Origin: Mucilaginibacter lappiensis | Lineage (GTDB): Bacteria; Bacteroidota; Bacteroidia; Sphingobacteriales; Sphingobacteriaceae | Length of the DNA: 64,000 nt | Reading direction: 5' to 3' | NCBI RefSeq assembly: GCF_900155965.1 | Contig: NZ_FTMG01000002.1 | Coordinates: 310,001-374,000 of the forward strand | Shown here: one piece after another, positions 34,854 through 43,763 of the stretch | Position numbering within the stretch: position 1 is the first letter of the stretch | Layout: every line of letters begins with the position of its first letter | Notes under the pieces: model-generated | What the model was told of the DNA's origin: nothing | The model's database searches: none | Seen by the model: only the letters and a program-made list of their open reading frames with translations | Translations under genes and position numbers: made by a program

Positions 34854-37661
34854 ATGAAAAAATTATTTCTTTTGGATGGCATGGCCCTTATTTACCGGGC
34901 GCATTTTGCTTTAAGTAAAAGTCCGCGGTTTACCTCAAACGGCTTGAATACCTCGGCAGTAATGGGTTTTACCAATACCCTGCTGGATGTTTTGAAAAAA
35001 GAAAAGCCAACCCATATGGCTGTAGTATTTGATACCGAGGCCCCAACCGAGCGCCATACCGATTATGAGGCCTACAAAGCCCATCGCGAGGCCATGCCCG
35101 AGGATCTGTCCAAAGCCCTGCCCTACGTGATCAAGGTGATACTGGGTTTCAACATCCCGGTTATTACGTCTGATGGTTATGAGGCTGATGATATTATTGG
35201 TACCCTGGCTAAAAAAGCCGAACAAAAAGGCTACCAGGTATATTGTATGACTCCAGATAAGGATTTTGCGCAATTGGTATCTGAGAACATCCGCATCTAC
35301 AAACCTGCCCGCATGGGTAACGAAATGGAGATACTGGGTGTAAAGGAAGTGCTGGAGAAATGGGAAATTGAACGCGTAGAACAGGTTATTGATATTTTGG
35401 GTTTATGGGGCGATGCGGTGGATAACATCCCAGGTATCCTTGGCATTGGCGAAAAAACGGCCAAGGCCCTGATCAAACAATACGGCTCGATGGAAGAGAT
35501 CATTGCCCACAGCCACGAGTTAAAAGGTAAGCAACGTGAAAACGTAGAGAATTTTGCCGAACAAGGACTCCTTTCTAAAAAGCTGGCTACTATACTGCTA
35601 AACGTCCCGGTAGAGCTGGATGAAGAAGGACTGCAAATGGGCGAGCCAAGCAAAGACCTGCTGGAACCGCTTTTTGCCGAACTGGAATTCCGCACTTTAG
35701 GCAAGCGGGTTTTTGGTGATGATTTCAGCGTTACCGAAATGAAAGCGGTTTCGGTACAAACCGATTTGTTTGGTGATCCGGTAGCTACCGCCCGCACTAC
35801 CATGACCGTTGATGTGGAGGATATTTATGAACCCCCTGCCATTGCTGCTAAGAACATTGACAACGTACCGCACGAATATCACCTGGCAGATACGCCAGAG
35901 AAGCGCGCGGAACTGATAGCCCTGTTGCTAAAACAACAAACCATTTGTTTTGATACCGAAACTACCGGCACCGATGCTAACAATTGTGAATTGGTGGGCC
36001 TTTCATTCGCGATAAAACCCGGCGAGGCATGGTATGTACCCGTTCCGGAAAATCAGGATGATGCCAAAAGTATCGCGACCGAATTTAAACCTGTACTGGA
36101 GCATGAAGGCATCAACAAAATAGGGCAAAATATTAAATATGATATCCTGGTGTTGAAATGGTATAGCATCCAGGTAAAAGGTGGCTTGTTTGATACCATG
36201 ATGGCGCACTATGTGATCGATCCGGATACGCGCCATGGTATGGATATCCTTTCGGAAAATTACCTGGGTTATAAACCGGTTTCCATCACTACGCTTATTG
36301 GCCCCAAAGGGAAAAACCAGGGCAATATGCGCGATGTGGAGATAGAAAAGATCAAAGAGTATGCCGCCGAAGATGCTGATATCACCCTGCAGCTTAAATC
36401 TATTTTTGAGCCTAAATTAAAACAGGTAGAGAGCGAAAAGCTGATCAATGAAGTTGAGCATCCGCTGATATATGTGCTGGCCGATATGGAGTTTGAGGGT
36501 GTAAAAATTGATCACGATACCCTGCGCGAATTCTCCAAACAATTGGAAACAGACATTGCCGGTTTTGAAAAAACAGTATATGAAAAAGCAGGCGTGCGGT
36601 TTAATATCGCATCGCCAAAGCAACTGGGCGAGGTATTGTTTGAAAAACTGATGCTTGATCCAAAAGCCAAAAAAACCAAAACGGGACAATACCAAACCGG
36701 CGAGGATGTGTTATTGTCTCTTGCTGCCAAAAGCGATATCGTGCGGGACATCCTGGATTTTCGTCAGTTACAAAAACTCAAATCGACTTATGTAGATGCC
36801 CTGCCAACCATGGTTAACCCTAAAACCGGCCGTGTGCATACCTCCTATAACCAGGCTGTTGCTGCAACCGGGCGTTTAAGCAGCGTGAACCCCAATTTGC
36901 AAAACATACCCATCCGTACCGAGCGTGGTCGTGAGGTGCGTAAAGCCTTTATTCCGCGTGATAGCGGGCACAGCATTGTATCGGCGGATTATTCGCAGAT
37001 AGAGCTCCGTATTATTGCCGAGATCAGTAAGGATCCTAATATGATGCAGGCCTTTGTTGATAACCTGGACATCCACACCGCTACAGCCGCCAATGTGTAC
37101 GGTATAGCCCTAAATGAAGTAACCAGCGATCAGCGCCGTAATGCCAAAGCGGTTAACTTCGGTATCATTTACGGACAGTCGGCATTTGGTTTATCGCAAA
37201 ACCTGGGTATCCCGCGTAAAGAAGCTGCTGATATCATTGAGCAGTACTTTGCCCAGTTCCCGGGTATAAAACAATACATGACCGATACCATGAACTTTGC
37301 CCGCGAAAACGGTTATGTAACCACATTGATGGGCAGGCGCAGATATCTGCGCGATATCAATTCGGCCAATGCTACCGTACGTGGCTTTGCCGAACGAAAT
37401 GCCATTAATGCTCCTATACAAGGTTCAGCAGCCGATATGATCAAGATAGCCATGATCAATATCCACCGGGAACTAAAAGCCCAAAAACTGGATGCAAAAA
37501 TGACCATGCAGGTACATGATGAGTTGGTGTTTGATGTGCCTCATGACGAAATTGAGCTCATTAAACCCATTATTATGCACAATATGAAAACCGCCATCAA
37601 AACTGAGGTGCCTATCATGGTAGAGATTGGCACGGGATTGAACTGGCTGGAAGCGCATTAA
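34854..37661 (+). CDS. polA: DNA polymerase I
   Basis: A 935-residue three-domain polymerase. The N-terminal 5'-3' flap exonuclease reads LLDGMALIYRAHFAL and SDGYEADDIIGTLA. The 3'-5' proofreading domain keeps its acidic residues (CFDTETTGTD), so it should be active. The polymerase domain has motif A DYSQIELRIIAEIS, motif B RRNAKAVNFGIIYGQSAFGLS and motif C MQVHDELVFDV. It fills gaps and processes Okazaki fragments. Normal length and a normal domain set. It is transcribed alone, with a repeat-filled 628-nt gap behind it. Confidence 0.98.
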   Translation: MKKLFLLDGMALIYRAHFALSKSPRFTSNGLNTSAVMGFTNTLLDVLKKEKPTHMAVVFDTEAPTERHTDYEAYKAHREAMPEDLSKALPYVIKVILGFNIPVITSDGYEADDIIGTLAKKAEQKGYQVYCMTPDKDFAQLVSENIRIYKPARMGNEMEILGVKEVLEKWEIERVEQVIDILGLWGDAVDNIPGILGIGEKTAKALIKQYGSMEEIIAHSHELKGKQRENVENFAEQGLLSKKLATILLNVPVELDEEGLQMGEPSKDLLEPLFAELEFRTLGKRVFGDDFSVTEMKAVSVQTDLFGDPVATARTTMTVDVEDIYEPPAIAAKNIDNVPHEYHLADTPEKRAELIALLLKQQTICFDTETTGTDANNCELVGLSFAIKPGEAWYVPVPENQDDAKSIATEFKPVLEHEGINKIGQNIKYDILVLKWYSIQVKGGLFDTMMAHYVIDPDTRHGMDILSENYLGYKPVSITTLIGPKGKNQGNMRDVEIEKIKEYAAEDADITLQLKSIFEPKLKQVESEKLINEVEHPLIYVLADMEFEGVKIDHDTLREFSKQLETDIAGFEKTVYEKAGVRFNIASPKQLGEVLFEKLMLDPKAKKTKTGQYQTGEDVLLSLAAKSDIVRDILDFRQLQKLKSTYVDALPTMVNPKTGRVHTSYNQAVAATGRLSSVNPNLQNIPIRTERGREVRKAFIPRDSGHSIVSADYSQIELRIIAEISKDPNMMQAFVDNLDIHTATAANVYGIALNEVTSDQRRNAKAVNFGIIYGQSAFGLSQNLGIPRKEAADIIEQYFAQFPGIKQYMTDTMNFARENGYVTTLMGRRRYLRDINSANATVRGFAERNAINAPIQGSAADMIKIAMINIHRELKAQKLDAKMTMQVHDELVFDVPHDEIELIKPIIMHNMKTAIKTEVPIMVEIGTGLNWLEAH

Positions 37662-37797
37662 ATAGAGTCAAGAGATTAGAGTCGGGAATAAGATTTTTTT
37701 TCTAATGTTGATTTGTTATCAACAACGATATCTAAAAAGATCGTGCAATCGCTCGGCTCCAGTCTATAGCTGTTCGGAAGATGCCAAAATGAATTTT

Positions 37798-37893
37798 GTC
37801 ATTCTGAGCGATAGCGAAGAATCTTCTTCAACAGGCAATAGCCGGGTGCTTTTCTGAGGCAGAAGATCCTTCGCTATCGCTCAGGATGACACC
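37798..37893. repeat. Palindromic intergenic repeat downstream of polA
   Basis: Unit gtcattctgagcgatagcga ... tcgctatcgctcaggatgac of the GTCAT..ATGAC class. Confidence 0.8.
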
Positions 37894-37921
37894 TTAATTG
37901 ATTAGCTTTCCCTTTTTTAGT

Positions 37922-38030
37922 GCAAGTCTTGTGCGGATGCTTAGTGGGTAGATGACTTGCGCTTGTTCCTCTTATTTTTGGAGTAGTCACAAGTCAGCCT
38001 TTGCTCACCGCCTCGCAGCACAAGACTTGC
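37922..38030. repeat. 13-bp perfect inverted repeat
   Basis: gcaagtcttgtgc at 37922-37934 and its complement at 38018-38030. Together with the unit at 37798 it explains most of the 37662-38289 gap; the last 150 nt are AT-rich and likely hold the glgA promoter. Confidence 0.7.
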
Positions 38031-38289
38031 GCCAATGGAGGGCGACGACAATTTATTTACGAATAAGATAAAATATAAGAGTTTTTAGAATCACAATGTC
38101 CGCTTAGTGTATCCGGTGACCCAACCCGGCACTTTCCATTTTCCTCGTTTTTGGTGCAAATACTGCAAAGTAAGGCACAAAACCTTAATAAGTTTTTTAC
38201 AATAATCGGACTAAATTTCAAAAACTATATTAATTCATATAGGTTTCTCTTTTAGCAATCTTTGCTTAAATTGAACCAATAAAACCTTA

Positions 38290-39723
38290 ATGAAAATATA
38301 CCATCTGAGTGCCGAATGTTACCCCGTTGCCAAGGTTGGCGGGCTTGCTGATGTGGTTGGGGCTTTGCCCAAATACCAAAATCAGGCGGGTTTGCAGGCT
38401 GCTGTTGTGATGCCTTTTTACGATCGAAAGTTTACCCGCGAAAACGAATTTGAGGTGGTTTTCAGCGCGGCTACTTTGCTGGGTACCCGCAGACTTTTTT
38501 TTGAGATTCTGAAAGAAAAAACCAATAAGCTGGGCTTTGAGTTGTACCTGGTTAAAATACCTGGCCTGCTTGATCGCGAAAATATATACAGCTATCCTGA
38601 TGAACGGGAGCAGTTTATCGCTTTTCAGCTGGCTTTTTTAGATTGGATAAGTTATAGCGGGCAAACACCCGATGTGATCCATTGTCATGATCATCACTCG
38701 GGGCTGGTGCCATTCCTGTTGTACCACTCCAAGTTATACCAACGATTGGTTAATACGCCTACCGTATTCACCATTCACAATGGGCAGTATCATGGCGCTT
38801 TTGGCTGGGATAACCTATCGTACCTGCCCGAGATCGACCTGACAAAAACAGGCTTGCTGGATTGGGCCGGAGGTATTAACCCGCTGGCGGCGGCTGTAAA
38901 ATGCTGCTGGAAATATACCACCGTATCGCCCACCTATCTGCATGAGCTTACGGTGAATTCCAACGGGCTGGAGTATCTGTTCTGGGCGGAAAGCGCTAAA
39001 GGCTATGGCATTATCAATGGTATTGATACCGATGTATGGAACCCGCAAACGGATCCCATGATTGCTACAAAATTTACAGCTAAACAAATAGCCAAAGGAA
39101 AACAGGCTAATAAAAATGTGATCTGCGAGCGCTTTGCTCTGGATGCCGCTAAACCTCTTTTTGTTTTTATTGGTCGTTTAGTAGTTGAAAAAGGCGCCGA
39201 TCTGCTTCCTGAGGCCATTGAGCGGAGCATCACAGAAAACGAAGGACAAGCTAACTTCCTGATCCTTGGCTCTGGCGATAAAGAAATGGAAACCGCCCTG
39301 CTGGAATTGAAAGAAAAATATCCGGAACAGTGCAATGTGTTCATCGGGTATGACGAAGCATTGGCTCACCTCATTTATGCTGGTGCCGATTTTTTACTAA
39401 TGCCCTCGCGGGTTGAACCTTGCGGCCTTAACCAGCTTTACTCTTTACGGTATGGAACTATGCCATTGGTTAGGAGCACCGGCGGATTGATAGACTCAGT
39501 AATTGATTTTGGCGACGAAGGAGGCTACGGCATCCGTTTTAATAATGCCAGTGTTGATGATATTGGCCATGCCATTGTTCGTGCTAATACCCTTTATCAA
39601 AATACAACACAATTGCAGCAATTGCGCAAACGCATGATGGCACTCGATTTTTCGTGGGACCGTTCGGCAAAAGAATATATTGATCTGTATGAAAGTTTAA
39701 ACCCTACGAGATATGACATCTAA
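38290..39723 (+). CDS. glgA: Glycogen synthase
   Basis: A 477-residue GT5-family glucosyltransferase. The ADP-glucose-binding motif KVGGLADVVGALPK lies at 15-28. The C-terminal Rossmann half shows FIGRLVVEKGADLLPEAI and the acidic EX7E-type region MPSRVEPCGLNQLYSLRYGTMPLV. It extends alpha-1,4-glucan from ADP-glucose. The last 11 nt overlap glgC, so synthase and substrate-forming enzyme are co-translated. No branching enzyme or debranching gene is in the window. Confidence 0.95.
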   Translation: MKIYHLSAECYPVAKVGGLADVVGALPKYQNQAGLQAAVVMPFYDRKFTRENEFEVVFSAATLLGTRRLFFEILKEKTNKLGFELYLVKIPGLLDRENIYSYPDEREQFIAFQLAFLDWISYSGQTPDVIHCHDHHSGLVPFLLYHSKLYQRLVNTPTVFTIHNGQYHGAFGWDNLSYLPEIDLTKTGLLDWAGGINPLAAAVKCCWKYTTVSPTYLHELTVNSNGLEYLFWAESAKGYGIINGIDTDVWNPQTDPMIATKFTAKQIAKGKQANKNVICERFALDAAKPLFVFIGRLVVEKGADLLPEAIERSITENEGQANFLILGSGDKEMETALLELKEKYPEQCNVFIGYDEALAHLIYAGADFLLMPSRVEPCGLNQLYSLRYGTMPLVRSTGGLIDSVIDFGDEGGYGIRFNNASVDDIGHAIVRANTLYQNTTQLQQLRKRMMALDFSWDRSAKEYIDLYESLNPTRYDI

Positions 39724-40975
39724 AGTAATTTCCATTGTACTTGGCGGTGGCCAGGGCAGTCGTTTATCCCCCCTTACGGCAACACGCTCTAAACCCGCAG
39801 TTCCTATTGCCGGTAAATACCGGTTGGTTGATATTCCTATTTCCAACTGCCTGCACTCGGGAATTACGCGCATTTATGTATTAACGCAGTTTAACTCGGC
39901 ATCGTTAAATAAGCACATCAAAAACACGTATCATTTTAGCAGTTTTAGTGATGCTTTTGTTGATATTTTGGCAGCTGAGCAAACGCCTACAAGCGGAGCC
40001 TGGTTTCAGGGCACAGCAGACGCGGTAAGGCAAAGCTTGCATCATTTGTCAGTTCATGAGTTTGATTATGTGCTGATCCTGTCGGGCGATCAGTTATACC
40101 AGATGGATTTTGAGGAAATGATCAATCATCATATTGATACGGGTGCCGAAATCTCCATAGCCACTATTCCGGTTGACGCTGCTGATGTTCCGGGTTTTGG
40201 CATACTAAAAACAGATGAAAACAGCATGGTTACCGCCTTTGTGGAAAAACCAAAAACGGATTTTGAAAGCTGGGCATCAGACGTAAGCGACGAAATGAAG
40301 GCCGAAGGCCGGGTTTACCTGGCTTCGATGGGTATTTATATATTTAACCGTAAACTTTTATATGAATTGCTGGAAGGGAACGATCGTACAGACTTTGGAA
40401 AAGAGATCATCCCGCAATCAATAGCTAAGCACAAGGTGGCAAGTTTCCAATATGAAGGTTACTGGACAGACATCGGTACTATTCCATCGTTTTTTGAAGC
40501 CAACCTGGGGTTAACAGATGATATACCCAAATTTAACCTGTTTGGCGAAAATCATATTTACACCAGGGCGCGAATGCTGCCACCGTCAAAAATATCAGGC
40601 ACAACGATGGAAAAAACCATTATTGCCGATGGCTGCATCATTAACGCTAAAACAATCATTCGCTCCCTGATCGGTATCCGGACTCGTATCGGTGTAGAAA
40701 CCACCATAGAAAACTGTTATGTAATGGGTAACGATAGTTATCAAACCCTGGAGCAGATAGCCGAACTAAAATTAGACCATTCGCCGATAATGGGTATAGG
40801 CGAAAGATGCCAGATCAAGAATGCCATTATTGATAAAAATACCTACATCGGTAACGATGTTAAAATAAACATGGGTAAAACGTTACCTGACGGAGATTTT
40901 GACACGCACACTGTACAGGATGGCATAGTAGTGATCAAAAAACGCGCGGTTATACCTGATGGTACAATTATTTAA
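39713..40975 (+). CDS. glgC: Glucose-1-phosphate adenylyltransferase
   Basis: A 420-residue ADP-glucose pyrophosphorylase that makes ADP-glucose from ATP and glucose-1-phosphate, the regulated step of glycogen synthesis. N-terminal nucleotidyltransferase motif VLGGGQGSRLSPLT, then RSKPAVPIAGKYRLVDIPISNC, FQGTADAVRQ and the glucose-1-P Lys region FVEKPK. A C-terminal left-handed beta-helix carries hexapeptide-like repeats (IIADGCIINAKTIIRSLIG). It overlaps glgA by 11 nt. Regulators cannot be read from the sequence. Confidence 0.96.
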   Translation: MTSKVISIVLGGGQGSRLSPLTATRSKPAVPIAGKYRLVDIPISNCLHSGITRIYVLTQFNSASLNKHIKNTYHFSSFSDAFVDILAAEQTPTSGAWFQGTADAVRQSLHHLSVHEFDYVLILSGDQLYQMDFEEMINHHIDTGAEISIATIPVDAADVPGFGILKTDENSMVTAFVEKPKTDFESWASDVSDEMKAEGRVYLASMGIYIFNRKLLYELLEGNDRTDFGKEIIPQSIAKHKVASFQYEGYWTDIGTIPSFFEANLGLTDDIPKFNLFGENHIYTRARMLPPSKISGTTMEKTIIADGCIINAKTIIRSLIGIRTRIGVETTIENCYVMGNDSYQTLEQIAELKLDHSPIMGIGERCQIKNAIIDKNTYIGNDVKINMGKTLPDGDFDTHTVQDGIVVIKKRAVIPDGTII

Positions 40976-41047
40976 CTAAAAATTAATACAAACAATTTGT
41001 GGTTGGTTTGTTATAGATAGTATAAAACTATTTAAAACGTAAAAACT

Positions 41048-41227
41048 ATGAAAAAGGCACTTTGTATAATCGCCCTAACAGCGATTTCTTTCGGAAGCGT
41101 TTTCGCTTATGGAGTACCGGTAAAAACCGTACACAGTACCATGCAAACCGATACTACCAAGAAAAAAATGAAGCACAAAAAAATGAAGAAAGACGGAAAA
41201 ATGAAAAAAGATACCACCAAAATGTAG
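41048..41227 (+). CDS. Tiny exported Lys/Met-rich protein
   Basis: A 59-residue frame with a clean signal peptide (KKALCIIALTAISFGSVFA, cut before YGVPVK). The mature part of about 38 residues is dominated by Lys and Met (TKKKMKHKKMKKDGKMKK, then DTTKM) with one His. Highly basic, probably periplasmic or surface-exposed; Lys/Met-rich tails can bind metals, nucleic acid or lipid, but nothing can be assigned. A strong terminator follows 16 nt after the stop, which with the signal peptide supports a real, single gene. Similar small Lys-rich exported proteins are common in Bacteroidota (from memory). Confidence 0.82.
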   Translation: MKKALCIIALTAISFGSVFAYGVPVKTVHSTMQTDTTKKKMKHKKMKKDGKMKKDTTKM

Positions 41228-41242
41228 TCTTCTTCAAAAAAC

Positions 41243-41277
41243 AAAAAGGCCTCCCGAAATTTTCAGGAGGCCTTTTT
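41243..41277 (+). terminator. Terminator of the small exported protein gene
   Basis: Stem aaaaaggcctcc / ggaggccttttt with an 11-nt loop. Confidence 0.9.
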
Positions 41278-41302
41278 GTTGAATAGGCAATTTAATAATC
41301 TT

Positions 41303-41510
41303 GTCATCCCGAGGAACGAAGGATCCCGCCGCCAATGTTGGTGTTGTCACCAACATTATACGTGCTGGTTAATTACTCGTGCAGATTATTGTTGGTGACA
41401 ACACCAACAACGGCGGTAATTTAAGAATCTTGTCATTCTGAGGAACGAAGGATCTATTTACAAATATGTACAGTGTAGATCAGATGCTTCACTCCGTTCA
41501 GCATGACAAT
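41303..41510. repeat. Nested palindromic repeats
   Basis: An outer repeat of the GTCAT..ATGAC class (gtcatcccgaggaacgaagg; second start gtcattctgaggaacgaagg at 41432; end ttcagcatgaca at 41508) encloses a separate inverted repeat of about 27 bp (ccgccgccaatgttggtgtt at 41326 and its near-complement ending at about 41418). Confidence 0.7.
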
Positions 41511-41524
41511 AAAAAAATAGCCAC

Positions 41525-42205
41525 TTACAACTCAATAGTTTCGCCTATCGCAGGAAGCTTTAAGTTAAGACCGGCTTTAATAAATTTCTCGGCCACTTCA
41601 TCTTTATCAATTTTGATCACCGGGAACGAATCATAGTGCATACCAATAATGTTTTTGCAGTTGATAAATCCGCTTGCTTTGATGGCGTCATCGGCACCCA
41701 TGGTATAATTATCGCCGATAGGTAAATAGGCCCAGGCCAGGTTATCGTCGGCTAGCAGTTTCATATCATAGGTAAGCGCGGTATCGCCGGCAAAGTATAT
41801 GTTTTTACCCTCGTTGGTATAAATCACAAACCCTGCAGGGTTGCCGCCCGCTGCGCCGTCGGGCATGGTGCTGGAGTGTATGGCGTTAACCATTTTAACA
41901 CGGCCAAATTCAAAATTAAAACCGCCGCCAATATTCATGCCATGTACATTGTCGATACCCTTGCTACCAAGCCAGTTAGCTATCTCGGCTATACAGATCA
42001 CCTTGGCGCCACTGTTTTTTTGCACCTCGATCAAGTCGGCTACGTGGTCGCCATGACCGTGAGATACCAGGATATAGTCGGGCTTAATGGTATTGATATC
42101 AATATGTTTAGCCAGTGCGTTATGGGTGATAAAAGGATCAAACAGCAACTTTTTGCCGCCGGTTTCTATCTCAATGGTCGATTGTCCGTAATAGGTAGTT
42201 TTCAT
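41525..42205 (-). CDS. UPF0173-type metal-dependent hydrolase
   Basis: A 226-residue metallo-beta-lactamase-fold protein. The metal-binding HGHGDHVADL is the HxHxDH signature, preceded by DYILVS; further ligands are likely in the DTALTYDMK stretch (FAGDTAL) and the C-terminal IIGMHYDSFP. This is the UPF0173 (YtkL-like) layout; the family has no settled substrate. It is transcribed alone on the minus strand, opposite to the glycogen genes, and faces a long repeat island behind its start. Confidence 0.9.
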   Translation of the reverse strand: MKTTYYGQSTIEIETGGKKLLFDPFITHNALAKHIDINTIKPDYILVSHGHGDHVADLIEVQKNSGAKVICIAEIANWLGSKGIDNVHGMNIGGGFNFEFGRVKMVNAIHSSTMPDGAAGGNPAGFVIYTNEGKNIYFAGDTALTYDMKLLADDNLAWAYLPIGDNYTMGADDAIKASGFINCKNIIGMHYDSFPVIKIDKDEVAEKFIKAGLNLKLPAIGETIEL

Positions 42206-43296
42206 TTTAGTAGTTATTTGTTCGATGGGTCAAAGCTAAATACTTATAACTAAATGTTTTAACACATAATTGTTTGATGGCAGAAAAGTTACAAAGATGG
42301 GCTGCTTTAGAGTCGTGCGATTCTCTCCCTTGGGAGAGGCGATGAGAGATACTCCAGAGGAGTAAAAGCTTTGTAGAAAACAAACCACAAGCATCTGGCA
42401 TACCGTAGGTATGCAACCTGAGTATAGTACCTACGGCACTGAATTGGGATTGGCTTTTTCTACAAAGCTTTAACCCTTATGGGGTTTGCAAAATTCTTGC
42501 GGGGGAAGGGGAGGGGTTTATTCGTAAGGCAGGTAGCAGAGAACCCCTCCCTGCTACAACACTATCCATCGCACCCCTCCCCAAGGAGGGAATTTAAGCT
42601 GGAAATAATTCCGCAGTCACTCGGCTGGAGTCCACAGGTATTGGGAAGACCGGATTTTTATAAAAGTTGTCATTTCGATAGAGCTTGAGATGGCATGAGT
42701 GTTGTGCGAAAGAGAAATCTTATACGCGATGTAAAGCCTTAATTACAAATTTTATAAGATTTCTCCTCGTAACTCGTTCGAAATGACAGCGGTTTTTTGT
42801 CTTCCCAATACCTGTGGACTCTCTGCGAGTGACCGTCAAGTCCACCGGGTCTCTCGCAGATTTAGGTTAACCCATAAAATCTAAATGCGCACCGAATAAG
42901 GCTTAATAAGTAAGTTTATGATTAGGAGACTCCGCTGGAGTCCACTATTTCTTCAGATTTTGCCTATAAACACGTGGCCCCGCTGGGGCCGATAATGTTT
43001 TATAGTGTAAACAGTATGCCTGACGTGCTATTCGGCCTCAGAGAGGCCACGTGTTTATAGTCCTAAAGTGCACATCAATAGGCTCCGTAGGTGCCTCCTA
43101 TTGGAATTTTAGGTTAGCGAATTTTGTGGGTTAACTTTAACTTGCAAAGGACCCTGAGGTATATGGATGTCCCAAAAGTGGGTTTACATAAAAATGCGTT
43201 ATATTGAGGTAAATCGAATTTATATAATTGATTATCAATTATATATAAAAATGTTAACCCTGAAAAGTGTAAACCATGTAAACCCACTTTTGGGGT
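42206..43296. repeat. Repeat island, 1.1 kb without genes
   Basis: A composite of palindromes: (1) ccttgggagagg... and gcgggggaaggggagggg G/C-rich units at 42325-42600; (2) 35-bp arms 42616-42650 and 42799-42833 (cactcggctggagtccacag type) that enclose a GTCAT..ATGAC unit at 42668-42787; (3) 16-bp arms 42964-42979 and 43045-43060 (ctataaacacgtggcc); (4) a 127-bp unit with cccaaaagtgggtttac at 43169-43295. Short frames inside are shadows of repeats. Confidence 0.75.
43169..43295. mobile_element. 127-bp inverted-repeat unit (MITE-like)
   Basis: Left end ccaaaagtgggtttac and right end gtaaacccacttttgg are complementary; the inside is AT-rich with its own small palindrome (aattgattatcaatt). No coding capacity. 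Target duplications are not obvious. Confidence 0.55.
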
Positions 43297-43602
43297 CTAT
43301 TGGCCAAACATGCCGCCCAGGTCGCCAAACATGTTTTTGGTCATGGCGGCCATTTCACTCTGGCTTATATTTTCCGCCTGTTCCAGCGCTTTGTTAATGG
43401 CTACTGCCAAAAGTTCTTCAATCTCTTCTTTATCGGCATCGGCAAAGAAAGCGCTGTCGATATGGATAGATTGCACCACCTTATTGGCATTCGCGGTAAC
43501 AGTGATCTTACCGCCTTCGGCCACACCGGATACGGTGATGCCGTCCAGGCGTTTTTTTATTTCGCCAGCCTTTTGCTGGGCTTCCATGAGTTTATCAAAC
43601 AT
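43297..43602 (-). CDS. YbaB/EbfC family nucleoid-associated protein
   Basis: A 101-residue protein starting MFDKLMEAQQKAGEIKKRLD, the helix of YbaB-type DNA-binding dimers, followed by a beta hairpin (GVAEGGKITVTANANKVVQSIHID) and a C-terminal helix (DLLAVAINKALEQAENISQSEMAAM). The end GDLGGMFGQ is Gly/Phe-rich as in family members. It binds DNA without strong sequence preference. In many genomes it sits next to dnaX/recR, but not here. It is single, next to the repeat island. Confidence 0.93.
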   Translation of the reverse strand: MFDKLMEAQQKAGEIKKRLDGITVSGVAEGGKITVTANANKVVQSIHIDSAFFADADKEEIEELLAVAINKALEQAENISQSEMAAMTKNMFGDLGGMFGQ

Positions 43603-43615
43603 GATATTTAAATTA

Positions 43616-43760
43616 GATGTGCAGATTTCAGATATGCAAATATGCAGATTAACTCCGTTGAGGGCTGCGCCGTTTCAGATGTGCGGATGATCTTAACTGA
43701 AATGTAGATGAGCAAATGCTTTCATCTGCACATCTGAAATTTGCACATCCGCACATCAAA
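43616..43760. repeat. Word-permuted inverted repeat
   Basis: gatgtgcagatttcagatat at 43616 pairs with words in catctgaaatttgcacatcc up to 43758. It fills the gap between ybaB and the next minus-strand gene. Confidence 0.65.
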
Positions 43761-43763
43761 TAA

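Noticed and set aside
42479..42688. 69-codon frame in the repeat island
   Set aside because: It is built from G/C-rich and palindromic repeat sequence.
42616..42833. CRISPR-like array
   Set aside because: The repeated units are inverted and not regularly spaced; no cas genes are present.
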